Source: Kutzneria sp.
GTDB lineage: Bacteria > Actinomycetota > Actinomycetes > Mycobacteriales > Pseudonocardiaceae
Assembly: GCA_019239965.1 (NCBI GenBank)
Contig: JAFAZC010000032.1
Coordinates: forward strand, 1-47,348
DNA length: 47,348 nt
Direction: 5' to 3'
In this document: piece after piece, positions 1 to 6,163 of the stretch
Layout: each line of letters opens with the position of its first letter
Numbering within the stretch: position 1 is the stretch's first letter
Program-made: the position numbers and the translations under genes
Notes under the pieces: generated by a model
Told to the model about the DNA's origin: nothing
The model's database searches: none
Seen by the model: only the letters and a program-made list of their open reading frames with translations

Positions 1-16
1 GACGCTCTTCCGATCT
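1..16 (+). other. Illumina sequencing adapter remnant
   Basis: The first 16 bases, GACGCTCTTCCGATCT, equal the 3' end of the standard Illumina TruSeq read-1 adapter. This is untrimmed adapter, not genome. Native sequence probably starts at about base 17. It marks a read end and so a contig end. The next 30 bases contain NotI- and BamHI-type hexamers/octamers and a 12-bp palindrome (37-48), which can occur by chance in GC-rich DNA. Confidence 0.93.
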
Positions 17-46
17 GTCGAGCGGGCTGCGGCCGCGACGGATCCG

Positions 47-748
47 TCACTCAGCTGCTGGCCGATGACGTCTCCGCGCCTCGGAGGTGTTGCCGTGTGC
101 AAGCGAGGGCCATCGGTCCGCGGCCCACTCCGGCCAGCCCAACCACCCCACTGGCGGGCTGGGGATGTCGCCGCCGCCGAGTTCGGTGGCATCGGGAGTC
201 TGGAACTGCTTGCGCCAGGTGTCGATGTCCGCCGTGCTCATCGGGAATGTCGTGTGCGGTGCGGTTGCCTGGCGGTGGGCGATCCGGACACGTTGGACGT
301 CGAGGTCGATGGGTAGGTAGATGACTTGGCAGGCTGCCCCGGCCGATGTTGCCAGCCAGCGCAGTGCCGACCGTTCGTCGCGGCTCCAGAGCCCGAAGTC
401 GAGCACGACGTTAGTGCCCAGGTGCAGCGCTTGCAGGGCTAATGCGATGAGCCGTCCTTCCAGCAAGTCGCGCTTGCCGTCTGGCTGCGACCCGTCGAAC
501 AGGGAGATCATCCACTCGTCTGGGGTCAGCCGCAGCGCGCGGTGCGCCGCGGCGAGCTCTTCGGCCCGGGTGGTCTTTCCGGCGCCGGGGAGCCCGACCA
601 TCAGGAGAAGCTTGACGGGTTCGGGCCGTACGTCATGGTTCGGCGTCGCTTTCGCGGTGGCCGCGGCCAGCGTGTCGGCGACAGCGAGGAATGCCTCGGC
701 CGTGCGAGGGAAAGGATCGTGGTGCGTTGGATGGAACTGCTGCGACAT
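47..748 (-). CDS. P-loop NTPase, AAA_33/kinase-like
   Basis: A 233-residue cytoplasmic protein with a Walker A loop GLPGAGKTT at residues 52-60, after a hydrophobic beta strand (LLLMV). This is the arrangement of the AAA_33 / zeta-toxin-like small-molecule kinase family, whose members phosphorylate antibiotics, nucleotides or sugars. No substrate can be inferred. The segment LTPDEWM after the loop fits the usual acidic residue of these kinases. The ATG is chosen because a strong Shine-Dalgarno (GAGGAG) lies about 7 bases upstream. The stop is 30 bases from the adapter, so the downstream neighbour is unknown. It stands alone and reads away from the coiled-coil gene. The fold is well supported and the role is not. 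Confidence 0.75.
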   Translation of the reverse strand: MSQQFHPTHHDPFPRTAEAFLAVADTLAAATAKATPNHDVRPEPVKLLLMVGLPGAGKTTRAEELAAAHRALRLTPDEWMISLFDGSQPDGKRDLLEGRLIALALQALHLGTNVVLDFGLWSRDERSALRWLATSAGAACQVIYLPIDLDVQRVRIAHRQATAPHTTFPMSTADIDTWRKQFQTPDATELGGGDIPSPPVGWLGWPEWAADRWPSLAHGNTSEARRRHRPAAE

Positions 749-1040
749 GGATTGCTCCTCGGATACGCAGGACGATCCGGCAGCACAACGAGACGCGCGG
801 GTTGGCCGCCGGCGGGGTAGACATTGAGGCCGCGGTTACGGCAACCGCGATACCGCCGTTACGCGACGGAGCGAATCTCCATGCAGGCGAAGCAACCCAT
901 CCTGTCACCATAACCGACGGCACCAGCACGGTCCTGCCTACCGGCTAGTTCAGAGGTTCCAGGTCGTCCTCGTTGCCTGTGACGGATCGGCGCATCATTG
1001 ACCCAACCCGGCAGGCTTTCTCCGCATGTTTTTCGTGTCT

Positions 1041-1070
1041 AATAACGTAGCGTCAATAACGTAATTTACG
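1041..1070. repeat. Direct repeat AATAACGTA x2 plus small palindrome
   Basis: AATAACGTA occurs at 1041-1049 and 1055-1063, 14 bases apart. The second copy runs into CGTAATTTACG (1060-1070), a 5-1-5 palindrome. The spacing is not a whole number of helical turns (about 1.3). This could be an iteron-like or repressor-binding array ahead of the KfrA-like gene. The repeat is seen directly and the binding role is inferred. Confidence 0.5.
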
Positions 1071-1109
1071 AAACAGAAAGGGTCGTGAACGGCAAGGCGA
1101 CTGGGCTCG

Positions 1110-1138
1110 ACTTCCGATAAGGTTCACTTATCGGAAGT
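1110..1138. promoter_or_regulatory. Perfect 11-bp inverted repeat with 7-bp spacer
   Basis: ACTTCCGATAA (1110-1120) and TTATCGGAAGT (1128-1138) are exact reverse complements around GGTTCAC. An 11-7-11 layout suits a tyrosine-recombinase core site or a dimeric repressor operator. The arms resemble, but do not equal, XerC/XerD arms, and the spacer is one base longer than in dif. It lies 70 bases upstream of the coiled-coil gene start. The symmetry is certain and the function is not. Confidence 0.6.
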
Positions 1139-1175
1139 AGGACCGCGCGACACGCGGTGCGTTCAGTAGCGTATA

Positions 1176-1195
1176 TATCGTTGGCGATAACGATA
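1176..1195. promoter_or_regulatory. 7-bp dyad close to the coiled-coil gene start
   Basis: TATCGTT (1176-1182) and AACGATA (1189-1195) are exact inverted repeats around six bases, only 12 bases before the ATG at 1208. The stretch is rich in TATAT and CGATA words, as expected for a -10 region. KfrA-type proteins usually bind their own promoter, so autoregulation is a reasonable inference. Confidence 0.5.
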
Positions 1196-1207
1196 ATCGA
1201 CTACGAT

Positions 1208-2356
1208 ATGGCCGTGACCGTGATCGATTCCGAGACGCCGCAGCCCACCAGCACGTGTAACTATCCCGGCTGTACGCGGCCAATAATGCCGAGACGTGGT
1301 CCGGGCAGGCCGTCGGAATACTGCGACCTTCCCGGACACGTGCGGTGGCGGGCATGGCGAGAGCGGCAACGACTGAACCAGGAGGAGGAGCGACAGGCCT
1401 CGTCCGTCACCGTGACGAATCAAGGTGGGCCTGCAGCCAGCGCTCGACTGAAGGCCGATGAACTTCTTGGCCAATACCGTGTTCTCACCGAGCAGCTGGC
1501 CGACACCCTGCACAAGGCCGTCGCCGAAATGGCGTCGCTTGCCGACCCCAGTGTGGCCGAAGCACAGATCCAAGCAGCACAGGCCGAGGCCGCACGACGA
1601 ATCGCCGAGGCGGAACAAGCCGCGTTGGCGGCTGACCAGCGGCGGCGCGCGGCCGAACAGCGATGCCAACGCGCCGAGGAGGCTGCCGAGGACGCGGCGA
1701 TCGCCGCGGAACAATCCGAGCATGCTGCCCAGGCCGCCCTGCAGGCGCAGCACCGAGCCGAGGCGGAACTGCAGCAGACACTCGAACGGGCACAGGCCGA
1801 ACTGACCGCACTGCGGGAGCAGGCCGCTGTCGAGATCGACTCGGTTCGCCAAGACAGCGCCCAGCAAGTCGAACAGGCCCGCACCGAGGCAGCTGAACGT
1901 CTGGACCAGGCCAACCGTCGGGCGGCTGAGGAGCTTGAGCGAGTCAGACAGGAAGCCTCCTCGCAGATCGACACGATACGACGCGAGAGCAACGAGCGCC
2001 TGGCGGCCGTCACGACCGAACGGGACGACGCCCGGGCGCGGGCTGACCGTGCCGAGATCGCCTGTGGCACGGCGGAGCGGGCCGCTGCCGATACCCGGGC
2101 CGAACTCGGCCGGGTGCGCGATGAATTGGCCGCGGTCAGGAACGAGGCCAGCGAACAGCTCGTCCTCTCACGTCAGGAAGCGGCCGCCGCGCGAGCCGAA
2201 GCGGCCGCCGTCGTCGACCAGACGCGACGGGCGGCCGAGGAACGGCTTGCCGCGCTTGAGGAGGCCAGAGCGCAGACCTTGGCGAGAGCCGAACGAGCGG
2301 AGGCACATCTGGACCGGGTGCTCGCCAGCGCCGAACGGGCCGGGGGAGAGGGCTGA
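1208..2356 (+). CDS. KfrA-like alanine-rich coiled-coil protein
   Basis: A 382-residue protein if it starts at ATG 1208. An in-frame ATG at 1157 would add 17 residues but would place the start upstream of the dyad at 1176-1195. Residues about 15-60 form a Cys-rich basic head (CNYPGC, later YC and a His) that may bind metal and DNA. From about residue 80 to the end it is an almost unbroken heptad coiled coil dominated by Ala, Glu, Arg and Gln. This resembles KfrA-type plasmid DNA-binding proteins with long coiled-coil tails, common on actinobacterial plasmids and transposons. There is no Shine-Dalgarno, so the mRNA may be leaderless. A recombinase remnant follows directly, which supports a mobile-element origin. 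DNA binding is inferred. Confidence 0.65.
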   Translation: MAVTVIDSETPQPTSTCNYPGCTRPIMPRRGPGRPSEYCDLPGHVRWRAWRERQRLNQEEERQASSVTVTNQGGPAASARLKADELLGQYRVLTEQLADTLHKAVAEMASLADPSVAEAQIQAAQAEAARRIAEAEQAALAADQRRRAAEQRCQRAEEAAEDAAIAAEQSEHAAQAALQAQHRAEAELQQTLERAQAELTALREQAAVEIDSVRQDSAQQVEQARTEAAERLDQANRRAAEELERVRQEASSQIDTIRRESNERLAAVTTERDDARARADRAEIACGTAERAAADTRAELGRVRDELAAVRNEASEQLVLSRQEAAAARAEAAAVVDQTRRAAEERLAALEEARAQTLARAERAEAHLDRVLASAERAGGEG

Positions 2357-2410
2357 CCGCACAGGCTGCTCGAACCGACATGCCCTCATGCCCGGCGGCG
2401 GCGCGCCGCC

Positions 2411-2582
2411 GCCCTGGCCGCCGAGAGGGAACGCGAACTCATCCGCGACCGCACCCTCGACGGACTACACACCGCCGCCGCGGCGGCCCACCACCGTCAC
2501 CGACGACGTCCTCGCCATCGCCCGCCATCTCGGCGTCGGCCGCTCCACTCTTTACCGCACGCTGAACCCCGCCCACACGTGA
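2411..2582 (+). pseudogene. Serine recombinase C-terminal remnant
   Basis: Two reading frames together give the tail of a resolvase/invertase. The first reads ALAAERERELIRDRTLDGL, the family's conserved 'E.ER..I.ERT..GL' helix. After a frameshift and a probable deletion, the second reads the C-terminal helix-turn-helix TDDVLAIARHLGVGRSTLYR and stops at 2582. The catalytic serine domain is missing. The stop codon and last codons lie inside the repeat starting at 2560, so this gene once ended next to a transposon terminus. Confidence 0.75.
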
Positions 2583-2655
2583 TCGACCGGCAGCTCACTA
2601 GGTCGCGGACTGCACCTCGTACTTAGCGTTGTTTATTCGCTGAAAGCTACGGGCG
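2560..2655. mobile_element. Tn3-family-like right terminus, copy 1
   Basis: A 96-bp segment repeated in direct orientation at 6068-6163 with three substitutions (about 97% identity). Read on the minus strand it contains ACGCTAAG, the conserved inner motif of Tn3-family 38-bp terminal repeats. The outer end would fall near 2659. The recombinase remnant immediately to the left fits an internal transposon gene. The assignment rests on that motif and the neighbours. No matching left terminus was found in the window. Confidence 0.6.
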
Positions 2656-2674
2656 CGGCCCTGGGAAGAAACCG

Positions 2675-2727
2675 TGGCCGCCAGCGGGGAGAACAACTGG
2701 CCGCCACTGGAGAGAAACCGATGGCCG
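2675..2727. repeat. TGGCCG(CCA) short tandem repeats
   Basis: TGGCCGCCA occurs at 2675 and 2698, and TGGCCG again at 2722, at 23-24 base spacing with GAGAA between copies. Regularly spaced terminal copies like this are typical of IS21-family ends (transposase binding sites). It sits between the Tn3-like terminus and the broken hydrolase, so it may be a second insertion-element scar. No transposase is present, so this stays tentative. Confidence 0.35.
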
Positions 2728-2773
2728 TTGACACCATTCCGGCTTCCACCCGGGATGTGTCTGTTTCTCATGT

Positions 2774-3085
2774 TCAGCAACGGGGGTAGGAATCCTCGTG
2801 GTCGATGCGTCGGTCGTGGGGGTTGCAATGCAGGAAGAACTCGGCCGCCTGGTAGTAGGCGGAAGCGCGCAGCAGCCCGTCCCGTGTGCTGACGGGGTGG
2901 CTTTCTCGGGATTCGGCCTCCAGACGCTGGGCGGTGGACAGCCAGCCGCCGTAGTCGCCGGAGGTGACGCGGGCGGCGGTGGCGATGACTTCACCCACGT
3001 CCGAGCCGCCGTAGACGGCCAGGCCGAGATTGCGCAGGGTCTCGAACCAGAACTGCTGATCGTCGTGAAACATCAGCTGCTTCAT
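2774..3085 (-). pseudogene. Truncated alpha/beta hydrolase (N-terminal part)
   Basis: 103 residues beginning MKQLMFHDDQQFWFETLRNL, then GGSDVGEVI and YYQAAEFFLH. This matches the alpha-helical N-terminal cap of alpha/beta hydrolases of the 2,6-dihydropseudooxynicotine hydrolase / acylaminoacyl-peptidase type, which normally reach about 350-400 residues. The nucleophile elbow and His/Asp of the catalytic triad are absent, so it cannot work as a hydrolase. The break lies about 120 bases from the Tn3-like end, suggesting that an insertion or deletion removed the 3' part. It overlaps the upstream NmrA-like gene by 4 bases (ATGA), so it was the last gene of that operon. Confidence 0.75.
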
Positions 3086-3939
3086 CGTGTCTCCCGTTCG
3101 GCAACTTCGCGGAAGGAGTGCGGTGGCCGGCCGGTGAGGCGCTGGACGGTGTCGGTGGTGCGGTCCTCGGCTCCCTCTGCGATGGCACGGTCCATGCCGG
3201 CCAAAATGGCGGCGAATTCCAGCGGCACCTCCGCTGTGAGGCGATCGCGCATTTGCTCGTAGGTCAGGTGGTGGTGGACCACGGGTCGGCCGGTGACCTC
3301 GGTGATGATTGTCGCGATGTCGTCGTAGCTGAGCGCCTCCGGTCCGGTGAGGACGAGATCGGTGTTAGGGGCATGTTCGTCGGTCAGAGCGTGGACGGCG
3401 ACAGCCGCGATGTCCTCGGCGTCGACGAAACCGACCCGGCCGTGGCCAGTGGCTGTGAGGATGGTGCCGTGCTCACGGATGCTGAGGGCGTGGACGTGTG
3501 TGCCGGTGAAGTTCTGCATGAACCAGGAGGGCCGCAGAACTGCCCACTGGTTGAACAGGTCGGGCAGGGCCTGGTGCACCGTTCCCACCGCCAGGCCGCC
3601 CTCGGGGATGGCCGAGGAGCTCAGCAGCACCGCGCGGTGTACTCCGGCAGCGTGGGCCTGGTGGAGGAACGGCAGCATGACCGACTCCGGGTCGGAGTCG
3701 GCCACAGGCGGGATGAGGTAGACGCGGCCAACTCCGTCGAGGACGTCGCCGAAGGTGGCGGGGTCGTACCAGTTGAAGGGGACCGGCTCGGCGCCTGGGA
3801 CCGGGGTGGCGTGACGGCTGGCGGCTTTGACGCGGTGGCCGGCGGCGATCAGCTGCGCGGCGGTCCGGCTGCCGGTGGTGCCGGTGGCGCCGATGACCAA
3901 AGTCGTGTCGGTGCCCAAAATGGTGTCGCCGCGAGTCAC
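3082..3939 (-). CDS. NmrA-like NAD(P)-binding reductase
   Basis: A 285-residue atypical short-chain dehydrogenase. The nucleotide-binding loop is IGATGTTGSR near residues 17-26. The middle carries LLSSSAIPEGG, and LRPSWFMQNF follows, the hallmark of the NmrA / festuclavine-dehydrogenase-like group. Members are soluble NAD(P)H-dependent reductases or redox sensors without the Tyr-x-x-x-Lys pair. It overlaps the SnoaL-like gene upstream (3936-3939) and the hydrolase remnant downstream by 4 bases each, so the three are translationally coupled. The substrate is unknown. The neighbouring TetR gene and paired operators suggest induction by a small molecule. Confidence 0.8.
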   Translation of the reverse strand: MTRGDTILGTDTTLVIGATGTTGSRTAAQLIAAGHRVKAASRHATPVPGAEPVPFNWYDPATFGDVLDGVGRVYLIPPVADSDPESVMLPFLHQAHAAGVHRAVLLSSSAIPEGGLAVGTVHQALPDLFNQWAVLRPSWFMQNFTGTHVHALSIREHGTILTATGHGRVGFVDAEDIAAVAVHALTDEHAPNTDLVLTGPEALSYDDIATIITEVTGRPVVHHHLTYEQMRDRLTAEVPLEFAAILAGMDRAIAEGAEDRTTDTVQRLTGRPPHSFREVAERETR

Positions 3940-4361
3940 CGGGTGCTCCCAGTGAAGTCGGTGCCGGGTTCCTGGACGGCGAGGGGGTTCCAGTAGTCGC
4001 GGTAGGAGGCGATGCGCCCGTCCTGAACGGTCACGACGGCGATGTAGCGCATGTCGAAGGGAGCGTCGGTCTCCACCAGGTGGCCCACGCCGCGCATCTC
4101 GACCACGATCGTGTCCGGAGCGGTGGTGTCATAGATCTGCACCTCGGGGAAGTCGCGTAGGTCGATGTGGTCCGGGTAGTGGCGCATATACGCGGCGATG
4201 GCATCCTTGCCTTCCAGCCGCTCCGGCCAGCCCCGGGGGGCAAAGGGGAACTCCATGAGGCCGTCCTCGGCCCACAGACCGACCCAGGCGGCGATGTTCT
4301 TGTCCAGCAGCAGTCGCAGGCTGTGTCGGTACAGATCCGCCGGTGAAGTATGTGCGGGCAT
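3936..4361 (-). CDS. SnoaL-like / NTF2-fold protein
   Basis: A 141-residue protein starting MPAHTSPADLYRHSLRLLL with a good Shine-Dalgarno (GGAGAGAAGG) just upstream. The pattern W..LWAEDG..EFPFAP..., then G..AI..Y and a C-terminal DGRI..YRDYWNPL, is typical of the SnoaL-like NTF2 cone fold used for small cyclases, hydrolases and isomerases. The reading frame stays open far upstream, but that extension runs through the operators and the opposing gene and is not credible. First gene of the divergent operon, with its promoter inside the twin-operator region. Substrate unknown. Confidence 0.8.
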   Translation of the reverse strand: MPAHTSPADLYRHSLRLLLDKNIAAWVGLWAEDGLMEFPFAPRGWPERLEGKDAIAAYMRHYPDHIDLRDFPEVQIYDTTAPDTIVVEMRGVGHLVETDAPFDMRYIAVVTVQDGRIASYRDYWNPLAVQEPGTDFTGSTR

Positions 4362-4387
4362 GATCCTTCTCTCCGTACAGTAAAATC

Positions 4388-4428
4388 CGGACCCAAGGTC
4401 CGATTCAACAATACGGACCCTGGGTCCG
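4388..4428. promoter_or_regulatory. Two palindromic operators for the adjacent TetR regulator
   Basis: CGGACCCAAGGTCCG (4388-4402) and CGGACCCTGGGTCCG (4414-4428) are 15-bp palindromes of the same sequence, 26 bases centre to centre. The second is perfect around its central T. They lie between the divergent SnoaL-like and tetR starts, covering both promoters. The arrangement is typical of a self-regulating TetR repressor controlling a divergent operon. Confidence 0.8.
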
Positions 4429-4449
4429 CTTTGCAAAGGGAGGGGGCAC

Positions 4450-5082
4450 GTGCCCGAGCGCAAGCCCCGCAAGGACGCAGCCCGCAACCGGGCGGCCGTC
4501 CTTGCCGCCGCTGACACCCTCTTCGCCCGCTGCGAGAGCACCGAGGAGGTCACCATGGCCGACGTCGCGGCAGCGGCTAGCGTCGGCAAAGGAACACTCT
4601 TCCGTGCCTTCGGTGACCGCACCGGGCTGATCCGCGCGCTGTACGAGGCAAGGCTCGAGCCGATCGAGGACGCCGTCGAAGCGGGCCCGCCGCCGCTGGG
4701 GCCCGCCGCCTCGCCGCTAGATCGCGTACCCGCCCTGCTCGACGCCCTCCTGTGCTTCAAGCTCGACAACCGCCGCCTTGCGCTGGCTCTGGAGGAAACC
4801 GGCAGCGCTAGCCCTTACCAGGCAGAGCATTACCAGCGATGGCACGGCCTGCTCCAAGCCATGTTGGAGCAGATTCCCGGCCTCGCCGACAGTGACTTCA
4901 CCGCCCATGCCCTGCTCGCCGCCACCCGAGCCGACCTCGTCGAACGCCTGGTCGGCCATGAGCGTGTGCGACGCGAGAAAATGCGGGCACAGCTGGCGAG
5001 CTTCGCCACCAGAGTCCTGGGCTCTGGCCCGACACAGGGGTTGACCGGCCGAGGACCGATCGAGGATCAGGCGAGTCCCTGA
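4450..5082 (+). CDS. TetR-family transcriptional regulator
   Basis: A 210-residue protein. The N-terminal helix-turn-helix (residues about 13-58) includes NRAAVLAAADTLFA and, in the recognition region, VGKGTLFRAFGDR. The C-terminal half is the variable ligand-binding and dimer domain. The start is GTG with a strong GGGAGG ribosome site 4-9 bases upstream. It is divergent from the SnoaL-NmrA-hydrolase operon across two identical palindromes, so it is most likely the local repressor of that operon and itself. The inducer is unknown. Confidence 0.88.
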   Translation: MPERKPRKDAARNRAAVLAAADTLFARCESTEEVTMADVAAAASVGKGTLFRAFGDRTGLIRALYEARLEPIEDAVEAGPPPLGPAASPLDRVPALLDALLCFKLDNRRLALALEETGSASPYQAEHYQRWHGLLQAMLEQIPGLADSDFTAHALLAATRADLVERLVGHERVRREKMRAQLASFATRVLGSGPTQGLTGRGPIEDQASP

Positions 5083-5096
5083 TGGGCAGGTCCTCT

Positions 5097-5239
5097 CACA
5101 AACGACCGTCTCCGAGAACAGACTTGCGTGGAGACTGCGCGAGCGCCCTGAAGCCCGGATGTCTTCTCAGAACTCGTTCTCACTCAATCAGCGGGTCAGG
5201 GCGGTTCTGAGAAATGTTTGTGACAAGATTCGGAGACGG
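5097..5239. promoter_or_regulatory. Inverted-repeat cluster, candidate resolvase (res) site
   Basis: Several matched elements sit just 5' of the recombinase fragment. TTCTCAGAAC (5164-5173) pairs perfectly with GTTCTGAGAA (5204-5213). CCGTCTCCGA (5106-5115) pairs perfectly with TCGGAGACGG (5230-5239). CACAAAC (5097-5103) pairs with GTTTGTG (5216-5222). Multiple dyads next to a serine resolvase gene are the usual form of a res site. Alternatively they could be a second transposon end. No left Tn3-type ACGCTAAG motif is present here. Confidence 0.45.
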
Positions 5240-5718
5240 GAGACGCCGAGAAGACCGCGCTGGCCGATCACCTCACCGCGCACGGGATCGTGCTGGAGAT
5301 GCTCGCTGGGCCGCTGGCCGGGATCTACGAGCCGTCCGGCACCGGTCGCATCCTTTTCGCGTTCTTCGCTGCGATGGCCGAAACCGACCGCGAGACCATC
5401 CGCGAATCCACATTGGAGGGTCTGTACGCGGCTGCCCGCAAGGGACACCACGGCGGACGGCCCCCGGTGATCACCAACGACATGCTGCACACTGTGCTTC
5501 GCCGCCGCACGAACGGTGAGTGCGTCGAGGACATTCGACCGGACCTGATCATCCCCACCGGCAAACGCAAAGGGAAGAACCCGAGCCTGGCCAGCATCTA
5601 CCGGGCGCTGGCTGAACACGAGCAGCGCCAGCGCCATCCCGAGGCCGTCGAGCAGGTCCACGCCGACTTCGCCGCCCTGACCACCGGCGCCTGGCCGCCC
5701 GCGAGAGGAACGACATGA
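5224..5718 (+). pseudogene. Serine recombinase lacking the catalytic N-terminus
   Basis: The frame opens after a TGA at 5221-5223 and soon reads ALADHLTAHGIVLEMLAGPL, FAFFAAMAETDRETIRESTL and GRPPVITNDML. These are the second half of the catalytic domain, the long E helix and the C-terminal region of a resolvase/invertase. The first roughly 60-90 residues, with the nucleophilic serine, are missing. An internal GTG at 5290 could start a 142-residue product. That product might still bind DNA but cannot recombine. It overlaps the next gene by 4 bases. Together with the remnant at 2411-2582 this shows repeated decay of related elements. Confidence 0.75.
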
Positions 5719-5999
5719 CCGGCAGGAAACTCACTCCAGCGCAGGTCACGCTGCTGCGGGCTGTGGCCGAGGGCCACGTCGATCGGCTCGGCGCGTGCGC
5801 GTACTACGCCACTATCGACGGACGTCAGCGGCAGGTGACCGAACGGGTCCGCACACTGGACGAAGCCGGGCTGGTCAACCCGTTCGGCGTGGCGATCAAG
5901 CACGGGAAACCCATGTCGCCGAATGAGCGGTTTCCCGACTATCACCAGGTCACCCTCACGACTGCGGGGCAACATGCCCTCGCCTCAGTGGCGACCTGA
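5715..5999 (+). CDS. Small winged-helix-like hypothetical protein
   Basis: A 94-residue protein beginning MTGRKLTPAQVTLLRAVAEG and containing RVRTLDEAGLVNPFG. The pattern of helix, helix, 'L..aGLV' and a C-terminal 'LT.AG..AL' resembles a small winged helix-turn-helix. It is coupled to the recombinase fragment by an ATGA overlap with an acceptable ribosome site (GAGAGGAA). It is probably an accessory gene of the same transposon, and regulation of the recombinase is only a guess. Confidence 0.55.
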   Translation: MTGRKLTPAQVTLLRAVAEGHVDRLGACAYYATIDGRQRQVTERVRTLDEAGLVNPFGVAIKHGKPMSPNERFPDYHQVTLTTAGQHALASVAT

Positions 6000-6067
6000 C
6001 CAGCACGTTCAGCCCCCCTCATTGCCCCTTTCGCGCGTATCCCGGCGGCCCCCTACGGGTCTGTTCG

Positions 6068-6163
6068 CGCTGAACCCCGCCCACACATGATCGACCGTCA
6101 GCTCACTAGGTCGCGGACTGCACCTCGTACTTAGCGTTGTTTTTTCGCTGAAAGCTACGGGCG
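6068..6163. mobile_element. Tn3-family-like right terminus, copy 2
   Basis: Second copy of the 96-bp repeat at 2560-2655, same orientation, 3508 bases away. The last codons of a recombinase (CTGAACCCCGCCCACACATGA in this copy) are kept at its left edge without the rest of that gene. On the minus strand ACGCTAAG marks the inner side of a 38-bp terminal repeat whose outer edge would be near 6167. The luciferase-like gene runs into this copy and stops inside it at 6106-6108. Confidence 0.6.

Larger units (their letters stand above)
749..1207. other. Intergenic region with repeat-rich control elements
   Basis: This 459-base gap separates two divergent genes. No convincing gene is seen in its first 270 bases. 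The last 170 bases are clearly more AT-rich than the surroundings. They carry a direct repeat (1041-1063), a perfect 11-bp dyad (1110-1138) and a 7-bp dyad next to the downstream start (1176-1195), each listed separately. The layout suggests a regulated promoter or recombination region for the coiled-coil gene. Confidence 0.6.

Noticed and set aside
17..48. Cloning linker with NotI and BamHI sites
   Set aside because: GCGGCCGC and GGATCC occur close together after the adapter, but such words are common in GC-rich DNA, and the downstream gene ends naturally at 47.
1110..1138. Chromosome dimer resolution (dif) site
   Set aside because: The arms share several bases with actinobacterial dif arms, but the element is a perfect palindrome with a 7-base spacer. 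dif has a 6-base spacer and asymmetric arms. A repressor or recombinase site is more likely.
3936..4769. 277-residue version of the SnoaL-like gene
   Set aside because: The N-terminal extension crosses the two operators and lies antisense to the TetR gene. The ATG at 4361 has a good ribosome site and family-like start.
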